From Gammaproteobacteria bacterium UBA2679 (GTDB lineage: Bacteria; Pseudomonadota; Gammaproteobacteria; Pseudomonadales; Oleiphilaceae): a stretch of 64,000 nt of DNA. The stretch covers positions 62,001 to 126,000 of the forward strand of contig DEMD01000003.1 in NCBI GenBank assembly GCA_002354735.1, given 5' to 3'. Below are positions 27,280-36,249 of this stretch, piece after piece. The notes beneath the pieces are model-generated. The model did no database searches, was not told the origin of the DNA, and saw only the letters and a list, made by a program, of their open reading frames with translations. Both the position numbers and the translations under genes were made by a program. The first letter of the stretch is position 1. Every line of letters begins with the position of its first letter.

Positions 27280-28155
27280 TTATTTCGGGCTGGGCTCTGC
27301 CGCTTTTTTGAGCGGCCAATGGCTGTTATACCACGAAGCCAGCGCTTCAGCTAACCACTCAGGATCTTCTACCGGAAGATCGTGGCCGGCCTCGGGATGT
27401 GTGAGCAGCTTCTGTCGCCATGCCCTCGCCAGGCGCTCTGAGCAGACAGGGTGGACCAGGGCATCGCCCAGGCTTCTCAAAACAAGACAGGGTATATGGA
27501 GTGGCGCCCGCAGAGGGTCCCTGTAGGCAGCGGCTGCGCGTAGCTGACGAAGTGCATTAGCTGGCGCCACTGGCTGCGCCTCGGTCCATCGCACCCACTG
27601 CTCGAGTCGGGCCTCAGCGTGGAACTCCGGCCTCAATGTCAGCTGCATGATGAAACGTTCCAAGCTGCGGATAGCTGCCGTCTCTCCCGATCGCCTCACG
27701 AGCGTCGTGGCCAGGCGGGTGAGTATCCGGAGCCAGTTGTTGACCCGCAAGCGCTCCCAGGGATAGGCGTGCGGCCGCATGCTGGAATTGATGCAGACGA
27801 GGCCAACAACCTCGTCAGGATGGCGGTGGACCCACTCAGCCGCCAACATGCCACCCATAGATATGCCGATGAGCAGCAGCGGGCCACCGTCTATCTCCTC
27901 TCGAATCGCCTGCATCATCTGGGTAATCGTGGCTGGGGTCCGCTCCACGCATCGGCGCCCATTTCCGGGTAAATCGGGCGCAATTATTACAGGAGCCCCT
28001 GAGCCAGATGGGTTGGCGACTGCCGCTTCCCGAAGCTTCTGACTCAGTACTGCAGGAAAGGCCTCCCAATGGCGTCCATCCCGCATCCATCCGCGCAGGA
28101 GCACGATGGTCGGTTGCCCTGTCATGACTGCGGCCTGACCGTTCGCTACAGTCAT
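27280..28155 (-). CDS. Alpha/beta hydrolase
   Basis: The 291-residue protein has the alpha/beta hydrolase fold. There is an L-L-R-G-W oxyanion region near residue 18, a nucleophile elbow G-I-S-M-G (Ser near 97), an Asp in the C-terminal region, and the catalytic His in A-G-H-D-L-P. The W-x-x-D-G-R-H-W-E start and overall size recall esterases/lipases of the BioH/PcaD type, but I cannot assign a substrate. The ATG at 28155 overlaps the stop of the upstream M14-like gene (ATGA), showing translational coupling. In-frame sequence upstream of that point lies inside the neighbouring gene and is not part of this protein. Confidence 0.82.
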   Translation of the reverse strand: MTVANGQAAVMTGQPTIVLLRGWMRDGRHWEAFPAVLSQKLREAAVANPSGSGAPVIIAPDLPGNGRRCVERTPATITQMMQAIREEIDGGPLLLIGISMGGMLAAEWVHRHPDEVVGLVCINSSMRPHAYPWERLRVNNWLRILTRLATTLVRRSGETAAIRSLERFIMQLTLRPEFHAEARLEQWVRWTEAQPVAPANALRQLRAAAAYRDPLRAPLHIPCLVLRSLGDALVHPVCSERLARAWRQKLLTHPEAGHDLPVEDPEWLAEALASWYNSHWPLKKAAEPSPK

Positions 28156-29204
28156 GACGGCGTGTACCAGAGCTGACGCGCTGCGGCTTCGAAAGCCAGG
28201 CGATCGTTTGAGACCGGCAGCCAATTGGCGTGAGAGCGCACTGCATCTTTCATGAAATCGAAGAAGGTGAGATGACGGCGCAGCACACGCTCGAGACGAT
28301 GCGGCATGATTGGATGGAAGAAGCCGAGTAGTTGGGTAAGCTGACGCGGGTTTTTCCGAATCCACTGCCAGGAACCCAGCTCCATCGTCAGCGGCAGGAA
28401 GCAGCGCTTTTCTGCAAGCGCCAATTGGTAGAGATAGTCCCAGAGGTCGCCATGCGTGTTATAGACGTTCGCCTGGGGCTCGAAGGTGTATATGTTATGC
28501 GGGTAGGTTTCGGCAAGCAGCTTGTGAAATGCAAAGACCTCGGCAATATGCGCTATGGGCTCCTTGCTGCAGGCGTAAGGAAACCAGAGTTGATCCTTGA
28601 AGCCAAAACCGGAGTGGCAGTCGAGGACCATGCTGAACGGCGCGGTGAACAGATGAGCGCGCGCGAAATCGCAGAGCGCTTGCGCTTCGGGTTCAAGCTG
28701 ATCAGGATTGCCACGAAACCAGGGTAGCTTGCGGCTTAAACGCTGACCACCGAGTAAGGGCGGCACCGTGATGCTGGCTTCGACAGGCGCGTTGCGCATG
28801 AGATCCACACCAGCAGCATTGGCTCTCGAGTTCAGCCACATGCCACTGGGGTTCATCGCTGGGAGCACCCACAGCTGCACCTCGTTCAACTCTGCCCTCA
28901 GCGCGTCGTCCCAGCGTAATCGCGCCAGCAAGGTTCGTACGAATGCCAGTATGATCTCGGTACCGATGCGCTCAATACCGTGAATACCGCCGACTAGTGC
29001 CAGCGCCGGTTTCGAACTGTCGGCGCGACCGATCTTCATGGCGTAGATAGGCAGCTCGTGCTGCTTTACACTTACCGTGTCGAGCAACTGTAGCTCACAG
29101 CTACGAGGATTGTGCTCGGCCATCAGTCTAAGCACTTCGAGCTCGGGTACTTTGTCCCGACTTCTGGATGAGAGCTTGCGCATTCTGGTGGCCAGATTGG
29201 CCAT
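28152..29204 (-). CDS. M14-family zinc carboxypeptidase-like/aspartoacylase-like protein
   Basis: The 350-residue protein has the M14 zinc ligands: H and E in G-I-H-G-I-E-R (H-x-x-E near residue 79) and a downstream His in L-D-C-H-S-G-F-G. The N-S-R-A-N-A-x-G-V-D-L-M-R-N segment supplies the substrate-binding Arg. The later M-E-L-G-S-W motif provides the general-base Glu. Relatives cleave C-terminal residues or N-acyl amino acids, such as succinylglutamate. The substrate is not evident. AGGAGG precedes the ATG at 29204 at ideal spacing, settling the start against a longer in-frame extension. It is coupled to the alpha/beta hydrolase. Confidence 0.85.
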   Translation of the reverse strand: MANLATRMRKLSSRSRDKVPELEVLRLMAEHNPRSCELQLLDTVSVKQHELPIYAMKIGRADSSKPALALVGGIHGIERIGTEIILAFVRTLLARLRWDDALRAELNEVQLWVLPAMNPSGMWLNSRANAAGVDLMRNAPVEASITVPPLLGGQRLSRKLPWFRGNPDQLEPEAQALCDFARAHLFTAPFSMVLDCHSGFGFKDQLWFPYACSKEPIAHIAEVFAFHKLLAETYPHNIYTFEPQANVYNTHGDLWDYLYQLALAEKRCFLPLTMELGSWQWIRKNPRQLTQLLGFFHPIMPHRLERVLRRHLTFFDFMKDAVRSHANWLPVSNDRLAFEAAARQLWYTPS

Positions 29205-29330
29205 TATCAACCTCCTGTTCGCTGGTGGTTTGAAGCTGGTGATGAAACTTGCTCGAGCTTTCGGGCGACAGTAGCAGCCTACTCTGTCTGCGCCCACCTT
29301 AGTTGCGCCTGTCTGACATTGCGAGATCAC

Positions 29331-29804
29331 ATGACAACAGACCAGAAGCACTTGCTGATCGTGTCGCACCACCCATCCAGGAACACGCAAGCGATGCAAC
29401 AGGCACTGCTGCGGGGTGCAGTTGACGACACTATTGAAGCCGTAAGCACTGATGTCCGCTCACCATTTGATACGGCGGCCGAGCATGTATGCGCTGCTGA
29501 TGCCATCATTCTGTTTACCCCGGAAAACCTCGGTTATATGAGCGGCGCACTGAAAGACTTCTTCGACCGAATCTATTACCCCTGCCTTGAACACACCCAA
29601 GGCAAGCCCTACGCACTGCTAGTGCGCGCTGGACACGACGGCACGGGCACCTGCCGTGGCGTAACCAGCATCACGACGGGACTGCGGTGGCGGGAAATCC
29701 GTCCGCCGACGGTTTGTAGAGGTGACTTTAGTTCGGATTTTATTGAAAACGCGCGAGAACTTGGGCTGATAGTGGCCGCAAGCCTGGATAATGGTCTGAT
29801 ATGA
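29331..29804 (+). CDS. Flavodoxin-like NAD(P)H-dependent reductase
   Basis: The 157-residue protein has a flavodoxin fold. The FMN phosphate loop S-H-H-P-S-R-N-T-Q is near residue 12. A middle segment I-I-L-F-T-P-E-N-L-G-Y-M-S-G-A-L-K-D-F-F-D-R is typical of FMN reductases and flavodoxin_2 members, and a G-H-D-G-T-G segment follows. The partner is unknown. The ATG at 29331 is chosen; an in-frame TTG at 29319 is possible. It is divergent from the M14-like gene and followed after about 100 bp by the GST gene on the same strand. Confidence 0.8.
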   Translation: MTTDQKHLLIVSHHPSRNTQAMQQALLRGAVDDTIEAVSTDVRSPFDTAAEHVCAADAIILFTPENLGYMSGALKDFFDRIYYPCLEHTQGKPYALLVRAGHDGTGTCRGVTSITTGLRWREIRPPTVCRGDFSSDFIENARELGLIVAASLDNGLI

Positions 29805-29905
29805 GAACCACTCCCGCACATAGTAAGAATCCTCAAAACTGGCTGGGGCGTATTACTACCCTTCGTCGCAGCGGATTTTCGCTCAAACACACAGGATACT
29901 AAGAA

Positions 29906-30607
29906 ATGATTACCGTTCATCATCTGAATAACTCGCGTTCGCAGCGCATACTCTGGCTACTGGAAGAACTGGGCCTGGAGTACGAGGTCAAGCGATACGA
30001 GCGCGACCCGAAAACAATGGCTGCACCAGAGTCACTGAAGCAGGTTCATCCGCTGGGCAAGTCACCGGTCATTACAGACGATGCCACTGGCCAGACCATC
30101 GCCGAGTCAGGTGCAATCGTCGAATACCTTGCGGAATCCTATGGCAGCAAGGACAGGAGCGATGCGCCGCTACTGCCGGAGCGTAAGGGCGGCAAACTTG
30201 ATAAAGCTTATTGGGACTGCCGCTATTGGCTGCATTACGCAGAAGGCTCGCTGATGCCGCCTCTGCTGGTAGGACTGATCACTGCAAAGCTGCGGGCAAC
30301 GAAAATGCCATTCTTGGTAAAACCCGTGGCCAACAAGATTGCCGAGCAGATCGACAGGAGCTTCACTCAGCCCCGACTGAAGGAGCATTTCAGCTTCGTG
30401 AACGAACATCTGGCTGGCAAAACCTGGTTTGCCGGTGATCACCTGACAGCAGCCGACATACAGATGAGCTTTCCGCTGGAAGCCGCAGCGGCCCGAGGAC
30501 TAATCGACGGCAAGTATCCAAACATCAGGCAATTTGTCGACATGATTCACGCACGACCTGCTTACAAGGCTGCGCTGGAAAGCGGCGGCGATTATGACTA
30601 TGCATGA
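29906..30607 (+). CDS. Glutathione S-transferase
   Basis: The 233-residue protein has the thioredoxin-like N-terminal domain (V-H-H-L-N-N-S-R-S-Q-R-I-L-W-L-L-E-E-L) with a Ser/Asn-rich catalytic loop. The cis-Pro glutathione site lies in G-K-S-P-V-I, with E-S-G-A-I-V-E-Y-L next. An all-helical C-terminal domain follows with the A-D-I-Q-M-S-F capping motif. The pattern resembles bacterial GSTs of the beta/nu-like classes. The likely role is detoxification or glutathione conjugation in the cytosol. AGGA lies nine bases upstream of the ATG. No regulator is adjacent. Confidence 0.92.
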   Translation: MITVHHLNNSRSQRILWLLEELGLEYEVKRYERDPKTMAAPESLKQVHPLGKSPVITDDATGQTIAESGAIVEYLAESYGSKDRSDAPLLPERKGGKLDKAYWDCRYWLHYAEGSLMPPLLVGLITAKLRATKMPFLVKPVANKIAEQIDRSFTQPRLKEHFSFVNEHLAGKTWFAGDHLTAADIQMSFPLEAAAARGLIDGKYPNIRQFVDMIHARPAYKAALESGGDYDYA

Positions 30608-30658
30608 AGGCCTGAAACGGCCGGGACTAATGAACTGGGGAGGCTTGAACTAAGAAAT

Positions 30659-30735
30659 TGGTAGGACCGACCAGATTCGAACTGGTGACCTCCACGATGT
30701 CAACGTGGCGCTCTAACCAACTGAGCTACGGTCCT
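30659..30735 (-). tRNA. tRNA-Val (GAC)
   Basis: The 77-nt cloverleaf includes an encoded CCA. The acceptor is AGGACCG / CGGTCCT with discriminator A, the D-arm is AGCTCAGTTGGTTAGAGC, the anticodon is GAC in TTGACAT, and the T-loop is GTTCGAATC. Confidence 0.96.
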
Positions 30736-30747
30736 ACTGAGGGCGTG

Positions 30748-30777
30748 TATTTAAGCAAATTCGGACCTGCCGTTCAA
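30748..30777 (-). promoter_or_regulatory. Sigma70-type promoter of tRNA-Val
   Basis: On the minus strand TTGAAC (30777-30772) is followed after 18 bp by TAAATA (30753-30748). A TTAAAT at 17-bp spacing is an equal alternative. It lies just upstream of tRNA-Val, giving a short leader. Confidence 0.55.
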
Positions 30778-30853
30778 GCCGCCAATCGCCGAAATATGAG
30801 AATATTTAGCCCGTCTGAGCAGTTAATTGCACAAACGGGCGCGCCTGCTCTCT

Positions 30854-31369
30854 TCAGGCCGTGAGCATACCCACAAAATTGCACGGTTTATGACTGCTAT
30901 TGAGCTGTTCGCTGAGAATTCGGTTCCAGGCCGTTTTACAGGCGCCGGTTGACCCAGGCAGGCAGAAGATCAGCGTGCGATTGGCAAGGCCCGCCACACA
31001 GCGTGACTGAATGGTCGAAGTGCCAATTTCCTCATATGAAAGCTGGCGAAATAACTCGCCAAAGCCGTCGATGCTCTTGTCGAACAGGGGTTGCAAGGCT
31101 TCTGGGGTGCTGTCGCGTGAATGAAACCCTGTGCCCCCAGTCACGATAACGACCTGAACGTCAGGGTCCGCGATCCAATTGGAAACCACCGCACGCATCA
31201 TGTAGACATCATCTTTGACGATTGCACGGTCTTCAAGCGAGTGACCATCTTCAAGTAGCATTGTCACCAGTGCATCGCCGGAAGTATCGTTACTCGCATC
31301 GCGGGTATCTGAAACCGTCAGCACGGCGATATTCAGCGTCTTCTCGGTGGTTGATGCTGTATTGCTCAT
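30854..31369 (-). CDS. moaB: Molybdenum cofactor biosynthesis protein MoaB/MogA family
   Basis: The 171-residue protein has the MoaB/MogA molybdopterin-binding fold. It contains V-L-T-V-S-D-T-R near residue 17, [10 protein letters not shown] near 75, and the catalytic R-D-S-T-P-E-A. The last part has L-P-G-S-T-G-A. In E. coli MoaB has no assigned step, while MogA adenylylates molybdopterin. The length and sequence style fit MoaB better. No other moa/mog genes lie nearby. The start is six bases after the stop of the nucleotide-sugar epimerase gene, so the two are probably co-transcribed although functionally unrelated. Confidence 0.9.
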   Translation of the reverse strand: MSNTASTTEKTLNIAVLTVSDTRDASNDTSGDALVTMLLEDGHSLEDRAIVKDDVYMMRAVVSNWIADPDVQVVIVTGGTGFHSRDSTPEALQPLFDKSIDGFGELFRQLSYEEIGTSTIQSRCVAGLANRTLIFCLPGSTGACKTAWNRILSEQLNSSHKPCNFVGMLTA

Positions 31370-31375
31370 CTCAAG

Positions 31376-32383
31376 TCAAACCTTGTAGTAGTCTCTGTAC
31401 CAGTCAACGAAACGGGAGATACCTTCTTCAACCGGCGTGGCAGGTTTGTAGCCAACATCGTCGATGAGTGCCTGGACATCGGCAAAGGTCGCCGGTACAT
31501 CGCCAGGTTGCAATGGCAGCAGGTTTCGCTCCGCTTTTTTACCCAGGCATGACTCGAGAATTTCGATATATCGCGACAGCTCGACGGGGTTGTTGCTACC
31601 GATATTGTAAACGCGGTAAGGCACTCTGCTCGTGCCAGGATCCGGATCAGCCCCACTCCAGTTCTCGTTAGGCGTAGCGATATGGTCAGAGGTTCGAATC
31701 ACGCCTTCGACGATGTCATCGATATAGGTGAAATCGCGCTTGTGCTTGCCATAGTTGAACACGTCGATCGGTTCACCGGCCAGAATGCGCTTGGTGAAAA
31801 TGAACAGTGCCATATCAGGCCGGCCCCAGGGACCATAGACCGTAAAGAAGCGCAAGCCGGTTGTTGGCAATCCGAATAACGAGCTATAGGTGTGCGACAT
31901 CAATTCGTTCGACTTCTTTGTCGCGGCATACAGCGACAACGGATGGTCCACGTTATCGTGAATCGAGAACGGCATGGTTTCGTTGGCACCGTACACCGAA
32001 CTGCTCGAAGCATAGGTGAGATGCTGAACGTCGTGATGCCTGCATGCTTCGAGTATATTCATGTGGCCAACCAGATTGGCGGTTACATAAGCATGCGGAT
32101 TCGTAATGGAGTAGCGAACTCCGGCCTGTGCGGCCAGATGGATCACCCGATCAGGCCGGTACTTCTGGAAGGCTGCGTTTACGGCCTCGGCATCAGCAAT
32201 GTCGATGCGCAGATCCGTGAAGGCCTTGTTAGACGTAAGCCTGGCCAGCCGCGCTTCCTTGAGCGAGACCTCATAATAATCATTCAGATTATCGATGCCG
32301 ATGACTTCGTCGCCTCGCGCCATCAATCTCAGGGCAACATGTGACCCAATAAATCCGGCCGTACCCGTAATCAGTACTTTCAT
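31376..32383 (-). CDS. Nucleotide-sugar 4-epimerase, probable UDP-glucuronate 4-epimerase
   Basis: The 335-residue extended-SDR protein has N-terminal NAD-binding G-T-A-G-F-I-G-S. The [12 protein letters not shown] segment is characteristic of UDP-glucuronate epimerases. The S-S-S-S-V-Y-G catalytic Ser region and the Y-A-A-T-K-K-S-N-E catalytic Tyr/Lys follow. The reaction interconverts UDP-glucuronate and UDP-galacturonate for surface polysaccharides. No glycosyltransferases or transport genes lie beside it, so it probably serves a polysaccharide made elsewhere. AGGGAAG precedes the ATG. The 3' neighbour is moaB. Confidence 0.9.
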   Translation of the reverse strand: MKVLITGTAGFIGSHVALRLMARGDEVIGIDNLNDYYEVSLKEARLARLTSNKAFTDLRIDIADAEAVNAAFQKYRPDRVIHLAAQAGVRYSITNPHAYVTANLVGHMNILEACRHHDVQHLTYASSSSVYGANETMPFSIHDNVDHPLSLYAATKKSNELMSHTYSSLFGLPTTGLRFFTVYGPWGRPDMALFIFTKRILAGEPIDVFNYGKHKRDFTYIDDIVEGVIRTSDHIATPNENWSGADPDPGTSRVPYRVYNIGSNNPVELSRYIEILESCLGKKAERNLLPLQPGDVPATFADVQALIDDVGYKPATPVEEGISRFVDWYRDYYKV

Positions 32384-32414
32384 CTTCCCTGCTCCTCAGC
32401 CAAGAAATTCACAA

Positions 32415-33227
32415 TCAGAAGCTGAGACCAACGCCCAGGAACGGACCACCGAGCGTCATGTCGGCATCTACATTATCAACATCGTCAAGCTTGATCTGCA
32501 GCTCGCGCCAACCCACTGTCACATCAACCATATTCAGCTCATAATTCAGTGCCAGATTGGCGTCGACGATGCTGTTACCCGAATATCCGATACCGGCCAC
32601 AGAGGCATAGGCAGAAAGCCCGGTCAGCGGCAGATTCAGACCCGCACCACCATAAAGCATCGGAATCACGGCCTTGAACTCTTCTTCGACACGATTGGCA
32701 GTACCATCCTTCTCGCGGATCGTGATCTTACCATCGACAAATTTCGCCTGAAGGCCGAAATCGATGTGCACGACGGTATCAAGCAGCTCCCAAAACACGA
32801 TCGCATCGGCCTGGTTCAGCTGCAGGCTATTACTGGTGCGTCCATTGATAGCGACACCGTCAAAGAATTTCGCTGTAACGGTACCCGTGCCATCCTGATC
32901 TACCGCCGAGTACTGCACCCTGACGTTGGGAATCAAGGGAATCGGGTTCTCGAACATGGCAAAAGCCGAGAAGTTGAAACCATCGTCAAAACCCAACTCG
33001 TCCTCGAGCTGAAAATCGCCGCCACCTGAGCTGATATCTCCAGTGATCCCGGTATACCAGGTACTGGCGCCGAGCGATAAGCCCAGCAGATCGGCCTGTG
33101 CAGGAGTGGCCAGGACCGCCGCGGCCAGCAGGGGCAAGCCGTATCGGAACTTCGAGAAACGAGAGCCCGATTCGGGCGCCTTGGATTGGCTCGTAGAGAC
33201 GCGTTCAAGCATTAGTGTTCTGGACAT
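32415..33227 (-). CDS. Outer-membrane beta-barrel protein, TIGR04219 type
   Basis: The protein has about 270 residues with a long N-terminal leader ending in P-L-L-A-A-A-V-L-A-T-P-A-Q-A (signal cleavage likely after A-Q-A). Alternating hydrophobic strands follow, and the chain ends with the terminal Phe (G-L-S-F) typical of outer-membrane barrels. The F-E-N-P-I-P-L-I-P-N-V-R-V-Q-Y segment near residue 85 is the family hallmark. The function is unknown. The ATG at 33227 has AAGG upstream; the signal core starts about 30 residues in, so a downstream start is also possible. Confidence 0.8.
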   Translation of the reverse strand: MSRTLMLERVSTSQSKAPESGSRFSKFRYGLPLLAAAVLATPAQADLLGLSLGASTWYTGITGDISSGGGDFQLEDELGFDDGFNFSAFAMFENPIPLIPNVRVQYSAVDQDGTGTVTAKFFDGVAINGRTSNSLQLNQADAIVFWELLDTVVHIDFGLQAKFVDGKITIREKDGTANRVEEEFKAVIPMLYGGAGLNLPLTGLSAYASVAGIGYSGNSIVDANLALNYELNMVDVTVGWRELQIKLDDVDNVDADMTLGGPFLGVGLSF

Positions 33228-33304
33228 GGGTGCACCTTGTTCATTATTTTGAATTGGAAGCACGAGCACTGAATAACAGCGCTCTACTTTCCCGTCTTCT
33301 GGTC

Positions 33305-34027
33305 CTAGTTCAGGTCTACGCCAAGACGACTGGCAACTTCCTTATAATAGTCGACAACCTGGCCAAGGTTTTGACGAAAACGGTCCTTATCCATTTTCTC
33401 ACCGCTGACGCTGTCCCAGATTCGGCAACCATCCGGACTAAATTCATCGCCCAGGCAAATTGTTCCATCTCCGGCGACGCCAAACTCGAGTTTGAAATCG
33501 ACCAGCGTCATATTCGCTTTCACGAATAGCTCGACCAGGTGCTTGTTCACCTCGAGCGAAAGCCTCTTCATTTCGTCAAGCTGGGCCTGACTCGCCATGT
33601 TCAGCGTTACGACCAGAGAATCATTCACCATAGGGTCGTGCAAGGCGTCATTCTTGACGAACAGTTCATAGGTGCTCGGCTTGAGCGGCAGGCCTTCCGT
33701 GAGACCCAGACGCTTGACCAGGCTGCCTGCGGCAAAATTGCGAACTACCGATTCCACCGGAATCATGGTCAGGCGGCGGACAAGTGAATCAGTGGCCGAC
33801 AGCTTTTTCTGGAAATGAACGGGTATGCCCTTATCAGCCAGATAGCTCATGACGAAGGCATTGATACTGTTATTGATCACGCCCTTGTCTGCGAGCTGCT
33901 CCTTGCGAATACCATCAAAGGCCGAAGTATCGTCGCGAAAATGCATGATGACCAGGTCAGTGTCAGCCGTTGCATAAATGTCTTTCGCCTTGCCCGAATA
34001 CAGCTTCTCGGTTTTTTTCAATTCCAT
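33305..34027 (-). CDS. purC: Phosphoribosylaminoimidazole-succinocarboxamide synthase
   Basis: PurC joins CAIR and aspartate with ATP in purine synthesis. The 240-residue protein shows the L-Y-S-G-K-A-K-D-I-Y start and the F-R-D-D-T-S-A-F-D motif. V-V-R-N-F-A-A-G-S-L follows near residue 97, then L-V-D-F-K-L-E-F-G and D-E-F-S-P-D-G-C-R-I-W-D. The start ATG overlaps the bamC stop by one base (TGATG), so purC is translationally linked to bamC and dapA, the order also found in Pseudomonas. Confidence 0.97.
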   Translation of the reverse strand: MELKKTEKLYSGKAKDIYATADTDLVIMHFRDDTSAFDGIRKEQLADKGVINNSINAFVMSYLADKGIPVHFQKKLSATDSLVRRLTMIPVESVVRNFAAGSLVKRLGLTEGLPLKPSTYELFVKNDALHDPMVNDSLVVTLNMASQAQLDEMKRLSLEVNKHLVELFVKANMTLVDFKLEFGVAGDGTICLGDEFSPDGCRIWDSVSGEKMDKDRFRQNLGQVVDYYKEVASRLGVDLN

Positions 34028-35199
34028 CAGCCTAGCTTCTCCATCACTTCATTCAGGATCGTTAAGGAATCCGCCCGATGCTGCTCGTTGCCGCTCAGGG
34101 TGGAAATATCGAAAGGCACGCCTGCAGTTCGCGGCAGCACATATACTCGCAGCTCGTCCGATACACGCCTCAGCTCGATCTGAAAGTTGTATTCGTCCGA
34201 AAGACGATCGGTATCGCTGTCTTCGTCATCGCTGAACCATGAGGCCATGAAGCCTGGCTCTTCGTTGCTGCGGGACTCGTCATACTGTATGTATAGACGG
34301 CCATTTGCCCGATTCTGGTCGATAAGATCGAAGCGAGTCTTCTGGACGGCCTGTTCAAGCTCGAACCATGCCCGCCCCTCGCCAAGCTTGACCTGAATAT
34401 AGGGAACGGTCAGCCCTTCAGTAAGCAGCTTGACGCGCTGCTCGCTATCGATGCGCTGGGCGACTAACGAGTAGGTGTTGTAATCGGAAACACTCTGACT
34501 CAATCCATAAGCTAAAGATTTCAGCATGAGTTCAGGGCTCCGGCCCGGCTCCAGCGTCTCTTCGCCAGCGCCATCGGCAGCCGAACTGCGGCTAAGTCTG
34601 TAGTCCAGTGACTGTACTCGAATTTCGGAACTTTTCTTCTTCAGGCCCTGGGTGACTTCAACTTCCATGGCCACAGAACCTGTTGGATCAGATGCAGGCA
34701 TGCTTAGCTTGTGACGGCGAGTCCAGGACGATGCCTTGGCAGAGGTCGCAGGAAATTCGACGACCATGACGCCCTCCTCGATCCTGTCTTCGCTGACATC
34801 AGCACCATGCGATTCCCAGTATTGTTTCATTGCCGGCCAGATACGACCAGGCGGCTCTGAGGTAGACAACCAGACGGCATCGTCCGACTTGCGCACACTG
34901 AAAAGCGATTCACTGATTTCACTCTGCGGTTGCGGTGCTGCCGGGACTTTGAAGCTGCCCTTGGCGATGAAGGCTTTTTCAGCTTCAGGGATCGGGTAGC
35001 GGTCGTCTAGCGCAACTTTGCCTTCGAATGACTCCGGGATGACCAGCGGCTCGGCCGGCTTGACGGTCATATAGCGGTCGCTGCGGTCTTCAACCCACGA
35101 GCAGGCTGAGGCGCCAAATAATACGGTGCCCAGCATAATATTGCGTAGCAAGTGGGTGCCCGACAGAGCGCATCTTGCAGTACGGGAGAAAACAGACAT
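34027..35199 (-). CDS. bamC: Outer membrane assembly lipoprotein BamC
   Basis: BamC (NlpB) is a lipoprotein of the BAM complex that inserts beta-barrel proteins. The 390-residue form starting at ATG 35199 has a lipoprotein signal (hydrophobic segment M-L-G-T-V-L-F-G-A-S-A, then the lipidated Cys). Position -3 of the lipobox is Ala rather than Leu, a mild deviation. The P-L-x-I-P-E segment after the unstructured N-terminus and the two helix-grip domains fit BamC. Upstream in-frame sequence overlaps dapA and is not part of the gene. It sits between dapA and purC, the standard location. Confidence 0.88.
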   Translation of the reverse strand: MSVFSRTARCALSGTHLLRNIMLGTVLFGASACSWVEDRSDRYMTVKPAEPLVIPESFEGKVALDDRYPIPEAEKAFIAKGSFKVPAAPQPQSEISESLFSVRKSDDAVWLSTSEPPGRIWPAMKQYWESHGADVSEDRIEEGVMVVEFPATSAKASSWTRRHKLSMPASDPTGSVAMEVEVTQGLKKKSSEIRVQSLDYRLSRSSAADGAGEETLEPGRSPELMLKSLAYGLSQSVSDYNTYSLVAQRIDSEQRVKLLTEGLTVPYIQVKLGEGRAWFELEQAVQKTRFDLIDQNRANGRLYIQYDESRSNEEPGFMASWFSDDEDSDTDRLSDEYNFQIELRRVSDELRVYVLPRTAGVPFDISTLSGNEQHRADSLTILNEVMEKLG

Positions 35200-35207
35200 G
35201 GTAGTAC

Positions 35208-36086
35208 TCAAGGTACGAGATCGAAAATGCGAAGCGCGTCCCGCACCTGCTGATGATATTGCGGTTGCAGGGGCGTGAGAGGCAGACGAATCCCCCCTTC
35301 CATGATACCCATTTCGGTGAGCGCCCATTTAACCGGAATGGGGTTGGCTTCGAGGAACATCGCACGATGCAGCGGCTGGAGCTGGTCCTGAAGAGTACGC
35401 GCTGCGTCGGACTCACCTTCGAGCGCCAACCTGCACAGACGTGACATCATCTTCGGGCAGACGTTTGCTGTGACGCTGATGTTACCCGCCGCACCACTGA
35501 GGATAAGCTCCACGGCAGTGCCGTCATCACCCGAGTACACAGCGAAATTGTCTGGCGCACCAGCAATCAGTTCGCGCCCTCGCTTGAGGTCTCCCGTTGC
35601 GTCCTTGATCCCGACAATGTTTTCGTGCTCCGCGAGCTGGAGTGCAGTGTCGTTATGAATGTCGCAAACGGTCCGGCCGGGTACGTTGTACAGGATCTGA
35701 GGAATCTGAACAGCATCGGCAATAGCCGTGTAATGCGCTAGGATGCCATTCTGGCTAGGCTTGTTGTAATACGGCGCCACCAGCAAACAGGCGTCAGCGC
35801 CGGCGCTATGCGCCTGCCGCGTGAGATGTATAGCCTCTTTGGTAGAGTTGGCACCAGTACCGGCGATAACGCTGATTCGACCATTTACCTTTTCAACGAC
35901 GAAGCGCAAGACGGTGGCGTGCTCGGCGAAGTCGAGTGTGGCCGACTCTCCTGTGGTGCCTACAGCCACTATGGCATTGGTGCCATTGACGATATGGTGT
36001 TCGATGAGTCGTGCAAGCGCGTCCCAATCGAGTTCGCCAGCAGACAGCATTGGAGTGACCAGGGCAACGATGCTCCCAGTGATCAT
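35208..36086 (-). CDS. dapA: 4-hydroxy-tetrahydrodipicolinate synthase
   Basis: DapA condenses pyruvate with aspartate semialdehyde, the first committed step of lysine and diaminopimelate synthesis. The 292-residue TIM-barrel enzyme has G-T-T-G-E-S near residue 44, Y-N-V-P-G-R-T with the catalytic Tyr near 134, and the Schiff-base Lys in G-I-K-D-A-T near 162. GGGAG lies seven bases before the ATG. It is the first gene of the dapA-bamC-purC run and is divergent from bcp. The gcvR gene often found here in Pseudomonas is absent. Confidence 0.97.
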   Translation of the reverse strand: MITGSIVALVTPMLSAGELDWDALARLIEHHIVNGTNAIVAVGTTGESATLDFAEHATVLRFVVEKVNGRISVIAGTGANSTKEAIHLTRQAHSAGADACLLVAPYYNKPSQNGILAHYTAIADAVQIPQILYNVPGRTVCDIHNDTALQLAEHENIVGIKDATGDLKRGRELIAGAPDNFAVYSGDDGTAVELILSGAAGNISVTANVCPKMMSRLCRLALEGESDAARTLQDQLQPLHRAMFLEANPIPVKWALTEMGIMEGGIRLPLTPLQPQYHQQVRDALRIFDLVP

Positions 36087-36249
36087 GAACGGACTCCCAA
36101 GAATTTGAAGACAATCAGCCTGGATGTTGAGACCGATTCAAAGAAGTAGCGTATGTTACTGCCGAGCTCAGCAGGAAACAAGCTGAGACTCGGGCGTAGC
36201 AGGAATGCGCCGCGCCTGTAAAATCAAGCTCCGGAGAAGGAAGCAAGTT

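Noticed and set aside
30809..30840. GCCCGT/ACGGGC inverted repeat as terminator of moaB
   Set aside because: The stem is only 6 bp with a 20-nt loop and no U-run; it may be chance.
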